This document shows, piece by piece, positions 1-10,640 of a DNA stretch of 64,000 nucleotides (positions within the stretch are counted from its first letter, which is position 1; each line of letters starts with the position of its first letter). Position numbers and translations under genes: made by a program. Source of the stretch: Acheta domesticus (lineage: Eukaryota > Arthropoda > Insecta > Orthoptera > Gryllidae); the NCBI GenBank assembly GCA_031308135.1, contig JAHLJT010008446.1, positions 162,127,532-162,191,531 on the forward strand, read 5' to 3'. Below the pieces are notes generated by a model that had not been told where the DNA came from, ran no database searches, and worked only from the letters and a program-made list of their open reading frames with translations.

Positions 1-1810
1 CCGACCGCATGTCCAGGAAGACGGTAGGTAGAGTCTGCCGCCTCTCGAGAGAGAGGCCGATCTTGGTGCAGAGGCGCGTCAGCTGCTGCGCGGAGCTGTG
101 ACCCGTTCTGAAACCGAATTGTTCGTCTCGGAGGAGACCTAGGCGCCGTATATCCTGCTGCAAGCGCACCAGTATGAGGCGTTCTAGAGTCTTACCTAGG
201 AGCGAGACTAGACTAATGGGTCTGTAACTAATCGGCAGGAAGAGGCTTTTACCGCACTTGGGTATTAAGCAAATGCTCGCAGTTTTCCACGCACGCGGGA
301 AATATCATTGTGGTAGGCAGGCATTAAAGAGTGCCAGGAGAAATTCCACCCCTTTGTCGCCGACGGCTCTCAATTGGGCGACGGTGATGCCGTCCGGGCC
401 GCAAGATTTTTTGGGGTTTAGACGTCGGAGCGCTCCGCGGAGTTCTCCGTCCGTCACTCGGCGGGCTGATGTGTTCGGTGGCTAAGTGACACCATATGCG
501 CTCCACAGTCAAGTGAGCATCAATAGCTCCGGGATCGTTGGGTCTGAACTGCCGCTCGAGCGAGTCAGCAAAGACTTCGCTTTTAGCGGCGTCGTCCCAC
601 ACATACTCCGGTGCCGGAGGAGGTTGACCAGGGAGCCTTGGGGCGTCCGCGTTGGTCTGAATAGGGTGGTTTACTCCTGGTTGCCGCCCCAGAGCTAATG
701 ATAAGCCCCAAAGGCGTTTGTCGTGGAGATTGCACTCTTCAATTGTACTTTTCCACCGAGCGTTTCTCTCGTCTCTCAGAGACGCACGGAATTCTCGGCT
801 CAGCGCTCTCGCCCGCTCCCCGTCTGCGGGATCACCAAATAGGCGGTGAAGCTTTACTGCTCTGCGGAGCGCTTGCAGTGTCCGTCTCTGCTCACATGTG
901 AGCTCGGGACGAGAATCCGGCACGCGCGTCACTTTCGTGACCTTTTTGTATACGGACATAATCGTGTCAGTGAACAAGTTCACCGCAGATTCTATGTCCA
1001 CATTGGTCACCAGCGGTCTCTGCTCGAGCAAATTGCTCATTTGAGCTCGATAACCTTCCCAGTCAGTGTGGCGCGTTGTTCGCATTGTTTGTTGGCGTAC
1101 TGCGACAAGAGATGTCACCACACATATTATCGGATTGTGATCGGAATCCAGTTCGGGTAATGACGACGGTACGTCGCCATCAACTCCCTTCACGATCGCA
1201 AAGTCTATAATACCCGGTCGTTTGCACGTTCCGCGCTGGGTTGTCGGGAAATATGTGGGACGTTTCGGTGCGCATACATATACGCCCCGTCTCCTCGCTG
1301 CTAGAGTGGCTAGATTGGTACCGTTCCTGTTGGAACCTAAGCAACCTTACGACCGGTGTCTTGCATTGAAATCATCAAGTAGTAGAACCTTGGTGTCGAG
1401 AGCGGGAATAGCTTCGATTTCGGAGGCATTAAGAGTTTGATCTGGGCAGTAGACAGACACGACAAGGAGTCGGCCACTCAAATGTGTACTCCAACCGCCG
1501 CGAGTGACGTTAGCATTAGGGTCGAGAGGTTTGCTTGTAGCTGAGGGATGTCGCGGCGAATGTTCAATGCTTTGACACCGCCTCCCAATCTGCCTTCGCG
1601 GTCGCTCCGGTATGTTGTGAATCCTTGAATTCGGAAGTCGCTCCGGGCGTTGAACCACGTCTCCTGTAACGCCATGATATCGAGTTCATACGTTCGAATG
1701 AACTCGCCTATTTGCTGGGCTTTGTGAAATGCGCTGCGCGCATTCCAGGTGCATGCACGCAGCGGTTGCATGCAGGTAGATTCTGGGCGTCTCCTAGTGG
1801 TTTGCGCCAT
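1..1810 (-). pseudogene. Jockey-like LINE ORF2 (endonuclease + start of reverse transcriptase), broken and cut by window edge
   Basis: Read right to left, this is the second ORF of a non-LTR retrotransposon. The N-terminal part (1810-1478) has the APE-endonuclease signatures TWNAR and LQETWF, followed by an RLGGGV segment. The next part (about 1480-1347, another frame) has VVSVYCP and DDFNARH, where the usual GDFN glycine is Asp. At 1193-1110 comes LDSDHNP, the catalytic Ser-Asp-His motif, then the linker with EVFADSLERQF. From about 420 to 1 the reverse transcriptase begins: SCGPDGIT, SYRPISL and DEQFGFRTGHSSAQQL are readable, as in Jockey-clade enzymes. Frames change at least three times and there are in-frame stops (after FNARHRS, and in ACLPQ*YFP), so it is a relic. 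The catalytic FADD block and the C-terminus would lie beyond the left edge. In life it would nick target DNA and reverse-transcribe element RNA in the nucleus. Confidence 0.9.
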
Positions 1811-1984
1811 CTTCAGGGAGGAGAGATGCTAGCTGTGCGAGCATGCCAGAAACTGGTTTCTGGAGAATGCAGCAGGGGCAGCCGCGGGTGGAGCGCTGGA
1901 CCGCGACTCCACCGCATCGCGACGCGTGCCCTGCGACGCGGGGGCCTGAGTGGCGTTTGCCTCTGCTAGGCTCTATACCACCTG

Positions 1985-4122
1985 TCACCAGGCTGTCCCG
2001 TTACCTGCCTGCCGGACTGCACCGTCCTGATTTCGGACATGTGTGCCGTGATTTGGCCGCCTGGCGTTCCCCCCGGCACTGTCTGAGGGACGACCCGGGA
2101 GACTGAAGTAGCTGCAGCCGGAGTACGACGCAACGTGGCGTCCGCCGCAGTTGCAGCATTCTGGCGGGAGGTTGAAGTTCCCCCGCTTAGAGCAGTGTGC
2201 CCTTAAACTCCAGCTTGTATTGCTCTGTAGGGTGGCCATCTTCTTTGCAGAGCTTACAGCGGTAGTCCAAGGCGCAATTGGCCGAGTGGTGACCCCATCT
2301 GCAGCAGCGGGCACAGAAGAGGTGTCGTGCCCTCTTTTCGCGCTCTACAATAACGTCAAAGTTGTCCAGTTGACGGACTGAGTAGATTCTACGCGAGGCA
2401 GGTGTGTCGCGTAGGGTGACCATCAATATCCCCGTGAGCAGTTTGCTGTGCTGCCGAATGGCAGTGTGTGGGGTAATGAGTGGGGCAATGAGTGGGGGTG
2501 CGGGTCCGGCGACCGCAGCTTCTTTTAGACGCCAGTGTTGCCTGACGCCCAGGGGGTCGTAGCCGACCTCTCTCAGCTCTTGCGCCACTTCTCCCTCGGT
2601 GAACCCTCGCGAGAGCCCCATGATGGCCACCCGGAGGGTCTTTTCATGACCTTCACGTGGTGGCGGGTGGGAGTATAAGAATATGCCATGTAGTTTGGCA
2701 TACTTCTCGGCTTCTAGGTAGGCCACCTTGTCTGTGATGGGGATTGCGGAAACTATACGCTTCCCACGGGTTTTGGCTCGGCCAATCGTGGTCTTTTTCC
2801 CTGTTGCAGCGCCCAGCGCACGACCGTGGGCGAGAACAGCATCGGGGGATATCCGTAGCCCAATGTAGTATGGCCCTTTTCGGCGGCTGTGAGGCGGCCG
2901 TCGCTTGGGGCTCCCGTGTTTCGAGCGGGGCGTGCGCGGGCGCCTCCATCGGGGAATTTGCGTTGCGGGGCCGGCCGCGCTGGTTGACGGGGACGGTTTG
3001 CCAGCCGCCATCTGTGCCTTCGCCGTCTTGGGTTAGGGAGGGAGTGGGCTGGGCGGTGGAGGCGTTACCTGCTGCCGGGGGTTCCTGCCGGGCGCCGGGG
3101 CTGGATCCGCTCTGCGCCGTCTCTTCCTCATGGGCGTTGGGGGGGTCGCCGCCCTGGTCGCGGAGATCCTCGGACCCTCCGGAGGCGTTTCCGTCGGGGG
3201 TGGGGCCGAGGCCTACAACTGCGGCTGTAGCAGCGACTTTCGGCTTTCGCCGACGGTTGCGGTTCCTCCCTCTGGAGGTGGTGGTCGTGGTGCCGGCTCC
3301 CGCTTCGGTGGATGGGGTTCGGCCGGTTTCGCCTCCCCCGCCACTCGTTAGCGAGGGGGAGGAGGTCGCGGGTGGTGTCCCGGGGGGAGGAGAGCCCGCT
3401 GGGTTGCTGGCGTCTGGGTCTGCGGGTCTCGATGGTTCGGGTTGAGCTGCGGAGGTGGGGAGCGTCGCACTCTCCTCCGCTGGGTTGCCGCTTGCTCTGC
3501 CGCAGGTCTCGGATGACAGCGGCGTTGCGGATAGGTTGGCGGTGCTTCGCTGTGGGGCTGGAGAGTGCGCTTCGAATGCGCGCACCCTTTCCAGCACTGA
3601 AGGCGAGGGCCGCGGGTCCGGCGTGGGGCTGGAAGTTGCCTGGGCGGTAGGCCCGCCGCAGCCCTTCCAGTAACTCCACAGCTCCGCTTCGCGTGCCCGT
3701 GTGAAGGCGAGTGTCACCTCCCAGGGGACCCCATTCGGGCCCTCCCACAAATTCCCCTCCGTTTGGAGGCGGTGGGGGTGGGGGTGGCTACAGGGGTGGA
3801 GGAGGAGGAGCTCCGTGTGTCTCCACATACCCTCTACAGTCTCAGGTTAGGAACTCGCCGTGGAGTCGAGTCCATTTCTGGGGGCTAAGGCAGCAGCCGC
3901 TCCGGCTTCCACTGCTACGCCTTCGGCCGTAGGCGGCGGCGGCAGCGGCTGCGGCTGCGGCGGCTGCGCCGGCGGCTGGGGCGGCAGCGACGGCGGCGGT
4001 GGCGTTTGCACCGCAGCGGCAATGGTGGCGGCGGGCGCACCCACAGCGTCCGCAGGGCCAGCGGCGGCGTTCGGCAGCGGCGGAGGCGGCGGAGGTGGCG
4101 GCTGCTCCGTTGTTTCCGCCAT
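1985..4122 (-). pseudogene. Jockey-like LINE ORF1 (gag-like nucleic-acid-binding protein), broken
   Basis: The likely start is the ATG at 4122, giving a proline/alanine-rich N-terminus (MAETTEQPPPP...). A TAA at 3847-3849 interrupts it, and the same frame resumes and runs to about 2880 through a long low-complexity Pro/Ser/Gly region. Near 2880 the sensible frame shifts (PPKR in one, RKGPYYIGL in the other) into a conserved gag core, including VAIMGLSRGF and ILMVTLRD. This ends with zinc knuckles at about 2290-2210: CARCCRWGHHSANC (CX2CX4HX4C) and a second, CKLCKEDGH, whose last Cys is lost to another shift near 2210. A third knuckle, CCNCGGRHVASYSGC, sits in the next frame at about 2150. Three CCHC knuckles are usual for gag of Jockey and I-type elements, which coats element RNA. 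One stop and two frameshifts make it non-functional. Confidence 0.85.
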
Positions 4123-4238
4123 GGTTGTGTTGCCGAGGTACCCGCCCGCCCCCCTTGCTCAGGCGGCCCGGCAGGACATGGGCCGGCGGGGGAAAGGCGC
4201 GGGTCCGGGTCTGTGAACGGTCCGCGTCGGCCTGAGGG
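4123..4238 (-). other. 5' leader of the LINE, proximal part
   Basis: This GC-rich stretch lies upstream of the gag ATG on the minus strand. It is cut sharply at 4238, where an AT-rich foldback element begins. Composition and position make it the leader of the LINE; this is inference, because no promoter motif was identified. Confidence 0.6.
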
Positions 4239-5705
4239 AGCTCCGTAAAGTTACAATCGCAAAGTTCTCAAAAAAATTTGAAATTATTCTCCAAATTTGT
4301 CGCTTTTTTGTTGCTAATTTGTTACGCAAAAAAAATTTGTCGCTCTTCATTTGACACTGCTATAACAAATGCTGCTAACTTGATATCAACTTAGCATCGC
4401 AAAATCAAGAAAACCAAGAAAAAACACGGATAAATTAAAAATTAATTACATGGGAATTTGTAGCTTTTTTGTCGCTCAAAATTTACCATAAAACAAATTT
4501 TGTTACTCTTCAAACAAAGCCAGAAATGTAATTTCCCCAAAATGCTCTTTTCCAACGCAATGTCAGGAAAACCAAGAAATAACAATAATAATTAAAAAAT
4601 AATTACATGAGAATTTATCGCTTTTTTGTCGCTCGAAACCTACTGTAAAAGAAATTCTTTTACTCTTTAAACAATATGCTAGAAAATGAATTTTTCCCAA
4701 ACGCGATGCTAAGTTGATATCAACTTACAATCGCAATTTCAAGAAAACCAAGAAATAACAATAATAAGTAAAAAATAATTACATGAGAATTTGTCGCTTT
4801 TTTGTCGCTCGAAACTTACCGTAAAAGAAATCTTGTTACTCTTTAAACAATATGCCACAAATGGAATTTTTCGCAAAACGGGATCTGATGTGTCGTCAAA
4901 TAAGAATCGCCATCTCAAGAAAACCGAGAAATAATCTAAATACACAAAAACTTTTTACATGGGAATTTGTCGCTTTGTTGTCGCTCAAAACCTATCATAA
5001 AACAAGTTTTGCTACTCTTTAAACAAAACCGAGAATGTAATTTCCGAAAGCAGTGCTTCTGCACCACAGTAACAGGAAAACCAAAAAATTACTTTAGTAA
5101 ATAATAAATAATTACATGGTAGTTTGTCGCTTTTTGTCGCAGTCAACTTACCAAAAAATTAATTTTGTTTCTCTTTGGACAATTGCAGAAATGGAATTTT
5201 TCGCATACGCCTTTCTCACGTTACGTCAAGTTAACAAAGGAATCTCAAGAGAACCAAGAAATTTCAGATACAAAGAAAATGTAGGTCCATCAAGCTGGCC
5301 AGCCCACTATAGCAGAATCAAACCAAACTAGTACCAAATTTTTAACTATTTTATTACTAATTTATTACCGCAAACACGATTTTTACCACTCATCTTCACC
5401 CAAAAAATGGGTGGCGGGCCAGCTTGATATCAAGCTGGCCCGCCCACCATAGCAGAATCAAACCAAACTAGTGCCATAATTTTTAACTATTTTATTACTA
5501 ATTTATTACCGCAAAACTATTTTTTTACCACTCATCTTCACCCCAAAACAGGGGGTGGCGGGCCAGCTTGATATCAATCTGGCCCGCCCACCATAGCAGA
5601 ATCAAACCAAACTAGTGCCATAATTTTTAACTACTTTATTACTAATTTATTACCGCAGAACTAATTTTCTTACCATTCATCTGCACCCCAAAATATAATT
5701 TTTAA
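4239..5705 (+). repeat. Left inverted arm of the foldback element
   Basis: The arm has an outer part with repeated TTACATGRGAATTTGTCGCT blocks (about 4448, 4603, 4780, 4957, 5112). Its inner part (about 5285-5705) is a tandem array of roughly 140-base units, each with a palindrome around AGCTTGATATCAAGCT and GGCGGGCC flanks. Comparing both arms base by base, about 4480-5335 is identical or nearly so to the right arm, whereas the outer ~240 bases and the inner array differ at many positions. Confidence 0.8.
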
Positions 5706-8009
5706 CTATTTGGTTACTAATTTATTAGTCATGATGGCGGCGAGCCCGCCCTCTCCTTTATAGCGTCCGGCTCTAACAGTCTTGCTGGTTTTTCCAAAGC
5801 CTGCCCGAGGGTTAAATACCCGCCGGGTCTTGGCTATTTTTTCCTGGGGCAGGTATTACCAAAGCTTTGCAAATGGAATTATACTCGTAGATACTTCGCC
5901 AATGGTTTTGGTATAACTAAAATTAATTATGGTCGTTGATGTTTAGTTACTGGTCTAAAATGTCCAATAATTGCAAATCAAGACTGCCATTGGAAACATT
6001 ATATAAAATTTGAAATTTCCAGTTATCTCGAAGATTCTGGCATGCCATGAAGGATTCATTCGTTGGTTTTGTTTTGTTCTCCTTACGAAGTTCATCGTAA
6101 GAAGAGAAAGTTATGCAATCGTGCACCGGAAAACGTAGAATTTTCCGCAGAAACACTCTTATTTATAAAAGTTTATTAATTTCAAACATTACGTTGTGTA
6201 CGTTGGATTTCCACATTTCCTGAATCATCCTGACGGTAAAGTATTGTATGAAGAAAAACAGGAATATCAATTTCGAGATCTAAACGGAAATACAAGTTTT
6301 GGAGATTCCTGATACCGAAAAAGTGTTTTTTTTAATACGTACGTCCGTCTGTCTGTGATCTAGAAGAATAATATTGATAATAATAGTAATAATAACAACA
6401 AAAAACATTTGTTCTATTAATCTGGAATTATTAATTTATTAATATTTATTTACAACAGCAAGAAAAACTGTGTACATTTCTGGAGCATATTTGTTGTGAT
6501 ACTAAAACAAGGAAAGTGTATTATAAAATCTATCTGAATGTATACTTCATTTGGCAAGCTTATTTCACTTTTAAACAATTTACGAAGAATTCACTGTTCT
6601 TGTCAATACAATTTTCTTTCGACGCCAAACACGCAGGCGCGTGCCTTTCTCTTTAAACTCGTGGTCTCGACGGTCACAAGAGTTTTTGGGTTGGAAAATC
6701 GCCGATTTACGCTGCCCCATCACAATAATTTCTTTACTATGTACGTATTAATGCGAGAAAATAAAAATATCTGATATGTGTAACGCAGATATTTTGTTTT
6801 CATGTGCAACATGGTCTTCAATTAGCTTTTGAGTTCATTTCTGTAAAGCGATTTTTTAAAATTATACTTCGAATTTTTTATTGTACTTTCTAAATTATGT
6901 AATTTGCTGAGCAATTAAATATTCCTGTATTCTTTTTCTGAAGCAATCCTTTACAGGTCCATTGGAGCGTCTTAGAAATATTAGTGTATGAAAGAATGCT
7001 GTAAAGGCACTTAGTGCCTGATCCGCTCCTTCCGTTTCGGCTCGGGGGAGGGTCATAGAATTCACCCCCAGGTAAACAGCTTGCCTCGGCCGGGAAAATC
7101 CCACTCCATCAGAGTGGACGGTGCAGGCATTTCCTTTCCAATCTGCAGGCTGCGGGGCCAAGTTATGGAATTCACTCTCGTTTCCCGAAATATTTTTTTA
7201 TCCGCCTAAATAATTTAAATTCGTTTCTTACATACTTACTTACTTACTATACACTTTAAACTGCTTTATTATTACTGCTATTTTATTGTTAAAAACATAT
7301 ATGGCTAGTTAATGAAATATGTTCTTTAGTGACAGATTTTGAAATGTAATATACGGTTTTTTGAGCATTTGAGTAATTTTCGCATAATTATGCTTGAAAT
7401 ATACAGGTCATTTGGAATTTTTTTAAACAAATTTTTTCTGAAAAACAGCACCACTTTTTTCTTTCTTCTCGTATGCATTACGTATGTACGTGTGAATTTC
7501 TGTGAATTGTCTCATTGTTGGGACATGAATTAGCTGTGTAAAATGCACTATTAATAGTCGAATTTGTGTTGATATTTGTGTGATAATTATTAGTTTTCAC
7601 ACCTAATGTTCTATAACTTGTAATTAGTTTTACAAAAAAAGATGACATATGTTAACAAGGAGAGAAACTTCCGTAGAATTGTACGACGTAGCCATTACTA
7701 AAGGCGAGAAAGTATGTACTGTTTAAACAGCTGAAGTTTTTTCTCGTAACACTTTTGTATTCCATGGTTCGACACAATTATGCAAGGAAATGGTTGGAGT
7801 GTTATTTTTCCTCTTAAAACGATATAATAACGTCCTCACCAAATTACGATGTAGGAAAATGTATGTTGTATTTTTTTTTACGGAGAGTTCTAAGCAAGGT
7901 GCCAAACATCATGGTAAATATTTTTCCCCAAATATTATTGAACCGTGAGCAAATTCTTGTAATTTCACGAAAGAGTCAAATTAGCCCGATGAATTTGTTT
8001 TGCCCTAAA
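5706..8009. other. Central region of the foldback element, no gene seen
   Basis: The centre is AT-rich with a few compositionally different patches. A GC-richer patch lies near 5730-5830. Another at about 7010-7170 has a related pair of phrases, CATAGAATTCACCCCC and TTATGGAATTCACTC. A fragment resembling interspersed family X (CGTCCGTCTGTCTGTG) is near 6342-6357. No open frame shows transposase motifs, so any source transposase would be supplied elsewhere. Confidence 0.5.
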
Positions 8010-9301
8010 TCATAAATTAGTTTTGCGGTAATAAATTAGTAATAAAATAGTTAAAAATTATGGCACTGGTTAGATTTGATTCTGCTATGGTGGGCGGGCC
8101 AGCTTGATATCAAGCTGGCCCGCCACCCATTTTTTGGGTGAAGATGAGTGGTAAAAAAAATCGGGTTTGCGGTAATAAATTAGTAATAAAATAGTTAAAA
8201 ATTCTGGTACTAGTTTGGTTTGATTCTGCTATAGTGGGCGGGCCAGCTTGATGGACCTACATTTTCTTTATATCTGAAATTTCTTGGTTCTCTTGAGATT
8301 CCTTTGTTAACTTGACGTAACGTGAGAAAGGCGTATGCGAAAAATTCCATTTCTGCAATTGTCCAAAGAGAAACAAAATTAATTTTTTGGTAAGTTGACT
8401 GCGACAAAAAGCGACAAACTACCATGTAATTATTTATTATTACTAAAGTAATTTTTTGGTTTTCCTGTTACTGTGGTGCAGAAGCACTGCTTTCGGAAAT
8501 TACATTCTCGGTTTTGTTTAAAGAGTAGCAAAACTTGTTTTATGATAGGTTTTGAGCGACAACAAAGCGACAAATTCCCATGTAAAAAGTTTTTGTGTAT
8601 TTAGATTATTTCTCGGTTTTCTTGAGATGGCGATTCTTATTTGACGACACATCAGATCCCGTTTTGCGAAAAATTCCATTTGTGGCATATTGTTTAAAGA
8701 GTAACAAGATTTCTTTTACGGTAAGTTTCGAGCGACAAAAAAGCGACAAATTCTCATGTAATTATTTTTTACTTATTATTGTTATTTCTTGGTTTTCTTG
8801 AAATTGCGATTGTAAGTTGATATCAACTTAGCATCGCGTTTGGGAAAAATTCATTTTCTAGCATATTGTTTAAAGAGTAAAAGAATTTCTTTTACAGTAG
8901 GTTTCGAGCGACAAAAAAGCGACAAATTCTCATGTAATTATTTTTTAATTATTATTGTTATTTCTTGGTTTTCCTGACATTGCGTTGGAAAAGAGCATTT
9001 TGGGGAAATTACATTTCTGGCTTTGTTTGGAGGGTAACAAAATTTGTTTTATTGTAAGTTTTGAGCAACAAAAAAGCGACAAATTCCCATGTAATTAATT
9101 TTTAATTTATCTGTGTATATTCTTGGTTTTCTTGTTTTTGCGAGGCTAAGTTGATATCAAGTTAGCGGCATTTGCTATAGCAGTGTCAAATGAAGAGCGA
9201 CAAATTTTTGTTTTGCGTAACAAATTAGCAACAAAAAGCGACAAATTTGGAGATTAATTTCAATTTTTTTGACAATCTTGCGATTCTAACTTTACGGAGC
9301 T
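8010..9301 (-). repeat. Right inverted arm of the foldback element
   Basis: This is the reverse complement of the left arm. It is shorter than the left arm by part of the inner array: only about one and a half of the ~140-base palindromic units remain at 8030-8250. Open frames of 71 and 68 codons within the arm translate identically to their mirror images in the left arm (8210-8425 with 5116-5331; 8595-8801 with 4739-4945). They are arm sequence and not genes. Confidence 0.8.
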
Positions 9302-9410
9302 GCCAGAGGGACGGAGAGACAGGGGCACGTCCGCTCCCTGTGACCGCTCGTCGCGAACTCAGAGCCTGGTACGCGGCGTCACCCGGACAGCCGAGATCTC
9401 AGCATACCAA
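9302..9410 (-). other. Probable distal part of the LINE 5' leader, beyond the foldback insertion
   Basis: Base composition returns to GC-rich exactly at the right end of the foldback element and stays so for about 100 bases before AT-rich DNA resumes near 9411. The first nine bases (GCCAGAGGG, 9302-9310) repeat the nine bases before the left end (GCCTGAGGG, 4230-4238) with one mismatch. That is what a target duplication inside the LINE leader would leave. The true 5' end of the LINE would then be near 9410. Confidence 0.55.
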
Positions 9411-9869
9411 CATTCTCATTTGAAAAAGAGAAAGAATATCCAACTTCGAAATTCGAGTGGGGCAAAATGTCACCATGACACAGTTATTTTTATTAGTCTG
9501 AATAATGCTGTTTTATTAGTCTGAATAATGTCTGCAAGTCACAGCATAATTTATTAGTCTGAATAAAACCTCTTGCATCTTCAAAAGAGGGCTACCTTGT
9601 TCCACATGTACTAGAGTGTCTTGCGGAATATACTCCACAGTAAATATTACGTCTCCGATTTCTTGAAGTCATTGTGTGTCAATCGCGCGGCGAACACGTT
9701 TTCTTTGCTCTAAATGGCTTCAGTTGATTTCCAAATCCGGAGAAAAACGTAAAAATTATTTTCTCTGCCTCACTGTGAAAAACGCGCTCTTCTCGGGTAA
9801 GAGCGTATTCCACTGAAATATTAACACTTTTTTTCCAAAAATTCTACTATCCAATTTTTACTTCCTCGC
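9411..9869. other. AT-rich spacer with three copies of a 16-base unit
   Basis: TTATTAGTCTGAATAA occurs three times between 9489 and 9567 in the same orientation with unequal spacing. Nothing else is recognisable. Confidence 0.5.
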
Positions 9870-10640
9870 CTTACAAAAGAAGAGAAAGTTATGTAATCGT
9901 GCGCCGGAAAACGGCTAATTTTCGCCAGAAAAACTCTTATAGCTGGAGTCTGGTGAGGAAAAGTGGATAAAACCTGTTGCTAAATTTAGGAGAAAAAATC
10001 CTCTACCTCGTGGTGTAGTCAAAATCAATGTTTTGTTGCTTCATGATACTGCAAAATCAATTGACGGCAAAACGTCCGTCTGTCCATCTGTGGTCAACGC
10101 TAGCGCCTAAACCGTTCAGCCGATTTTCTTCAAAATTGATATTCCGCGATCGTTTTTATTTGTCTCAAGGTGCTTGGAATTTGAAACCGATATTTTAATA
10201 TTTGAGGGTGCTTTACATGAAGCCCATTTTGAGATTTTAGTTAAAAGAAGTTAAAAGAAAATGGCTCCAAATTTTTTGATTATATTTTGTTGTTGAATAG
10301 TGCAAAAGACGTTTAAGGGAATGATGTAGATATCATTTTCGTTGATATCCCCAATTTTTTCGAAAATTGCAATAACCTTTTTAAAAACTGCAAAATTGAA
10401 GATAGAGATTTTTACCTCAAACAAAGTCGGTAGTACAAAATTTGCACTTTAAATAAGGTCCTGTACCATTTTTTGAAAAAGCGAGTAGTTTTTGGGAAAA
10501 TAGCGATTTAAATCTACAAAAAAATGTTTTTAAAAAACCGCTCCAAATTTTTCTTTAAATTTTCTTCACTTATGTAATGAAGGACGATAAAAAAGGAATT
10601 GTAATGTAAAAAGTAGAAAGCCTACATGTGCAAAATGTTG
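9870..10640 (+). repeat. Interspersed family X, copy 1 (partial)
   Basis: It contains the family landmarks in order: GAAAGTTATGTAATCGTGCG, AAACCTGTTGCTAAATTTAG, the CGTGGTGTAGTC phrase, ACGTCCGTCTGTCCATCTGT, GCGCCTAAACCGTTC, and then degenerate TTTTTCTTTAAATTT stretches. The same order is seen in copies at 28791-30380 and, inverted, at 47080-48667. No coding potential is seen; it resembles an old non-autonomous transposon. Confidence 0.65.

Larger units (their letters stand above)
4239..9301. mobile_element. Foldback/Rehavkus-like element with >1.2-kb inverted arms and 9-bp target duplication
   Basis: Both ends read AGCTCCGTAAAGTTA inward, and the inverted similarity continues for well over a kilobase on each side. 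The arms are built from sub-repeats of about 150-180 bases containing TTACATG and TTTGTCGCT-type blocks. Flanks are GCCTGAGGG and GCCAGAGGG, a 9-bp duplication with one mismatch. Long sub-repeated inverted arms plus 9-bp duplications are the hallmark of Foldback/NOF and Rehavkus-type relatives of Mutator elements (established knowledge); assignment to that group is inference. The ~2.3-kb centre (about 5710-8010) has no credible transposase, so the copy is non-autonomous. It sits in the 5' leader of the flanking LINE. Confidence 0.8.

Noticed and set aside
2744..3445. 233-codon plus-strand frame
   Set aside because: It is the antisense shadow of the GC-rich gag region of the LINE.
5116..5331. 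71-codon frame, mirrored identically at 8210-8425
   Set aside because: Identity reflects the inverted arms of the foldback element; no protein family is recognisable.
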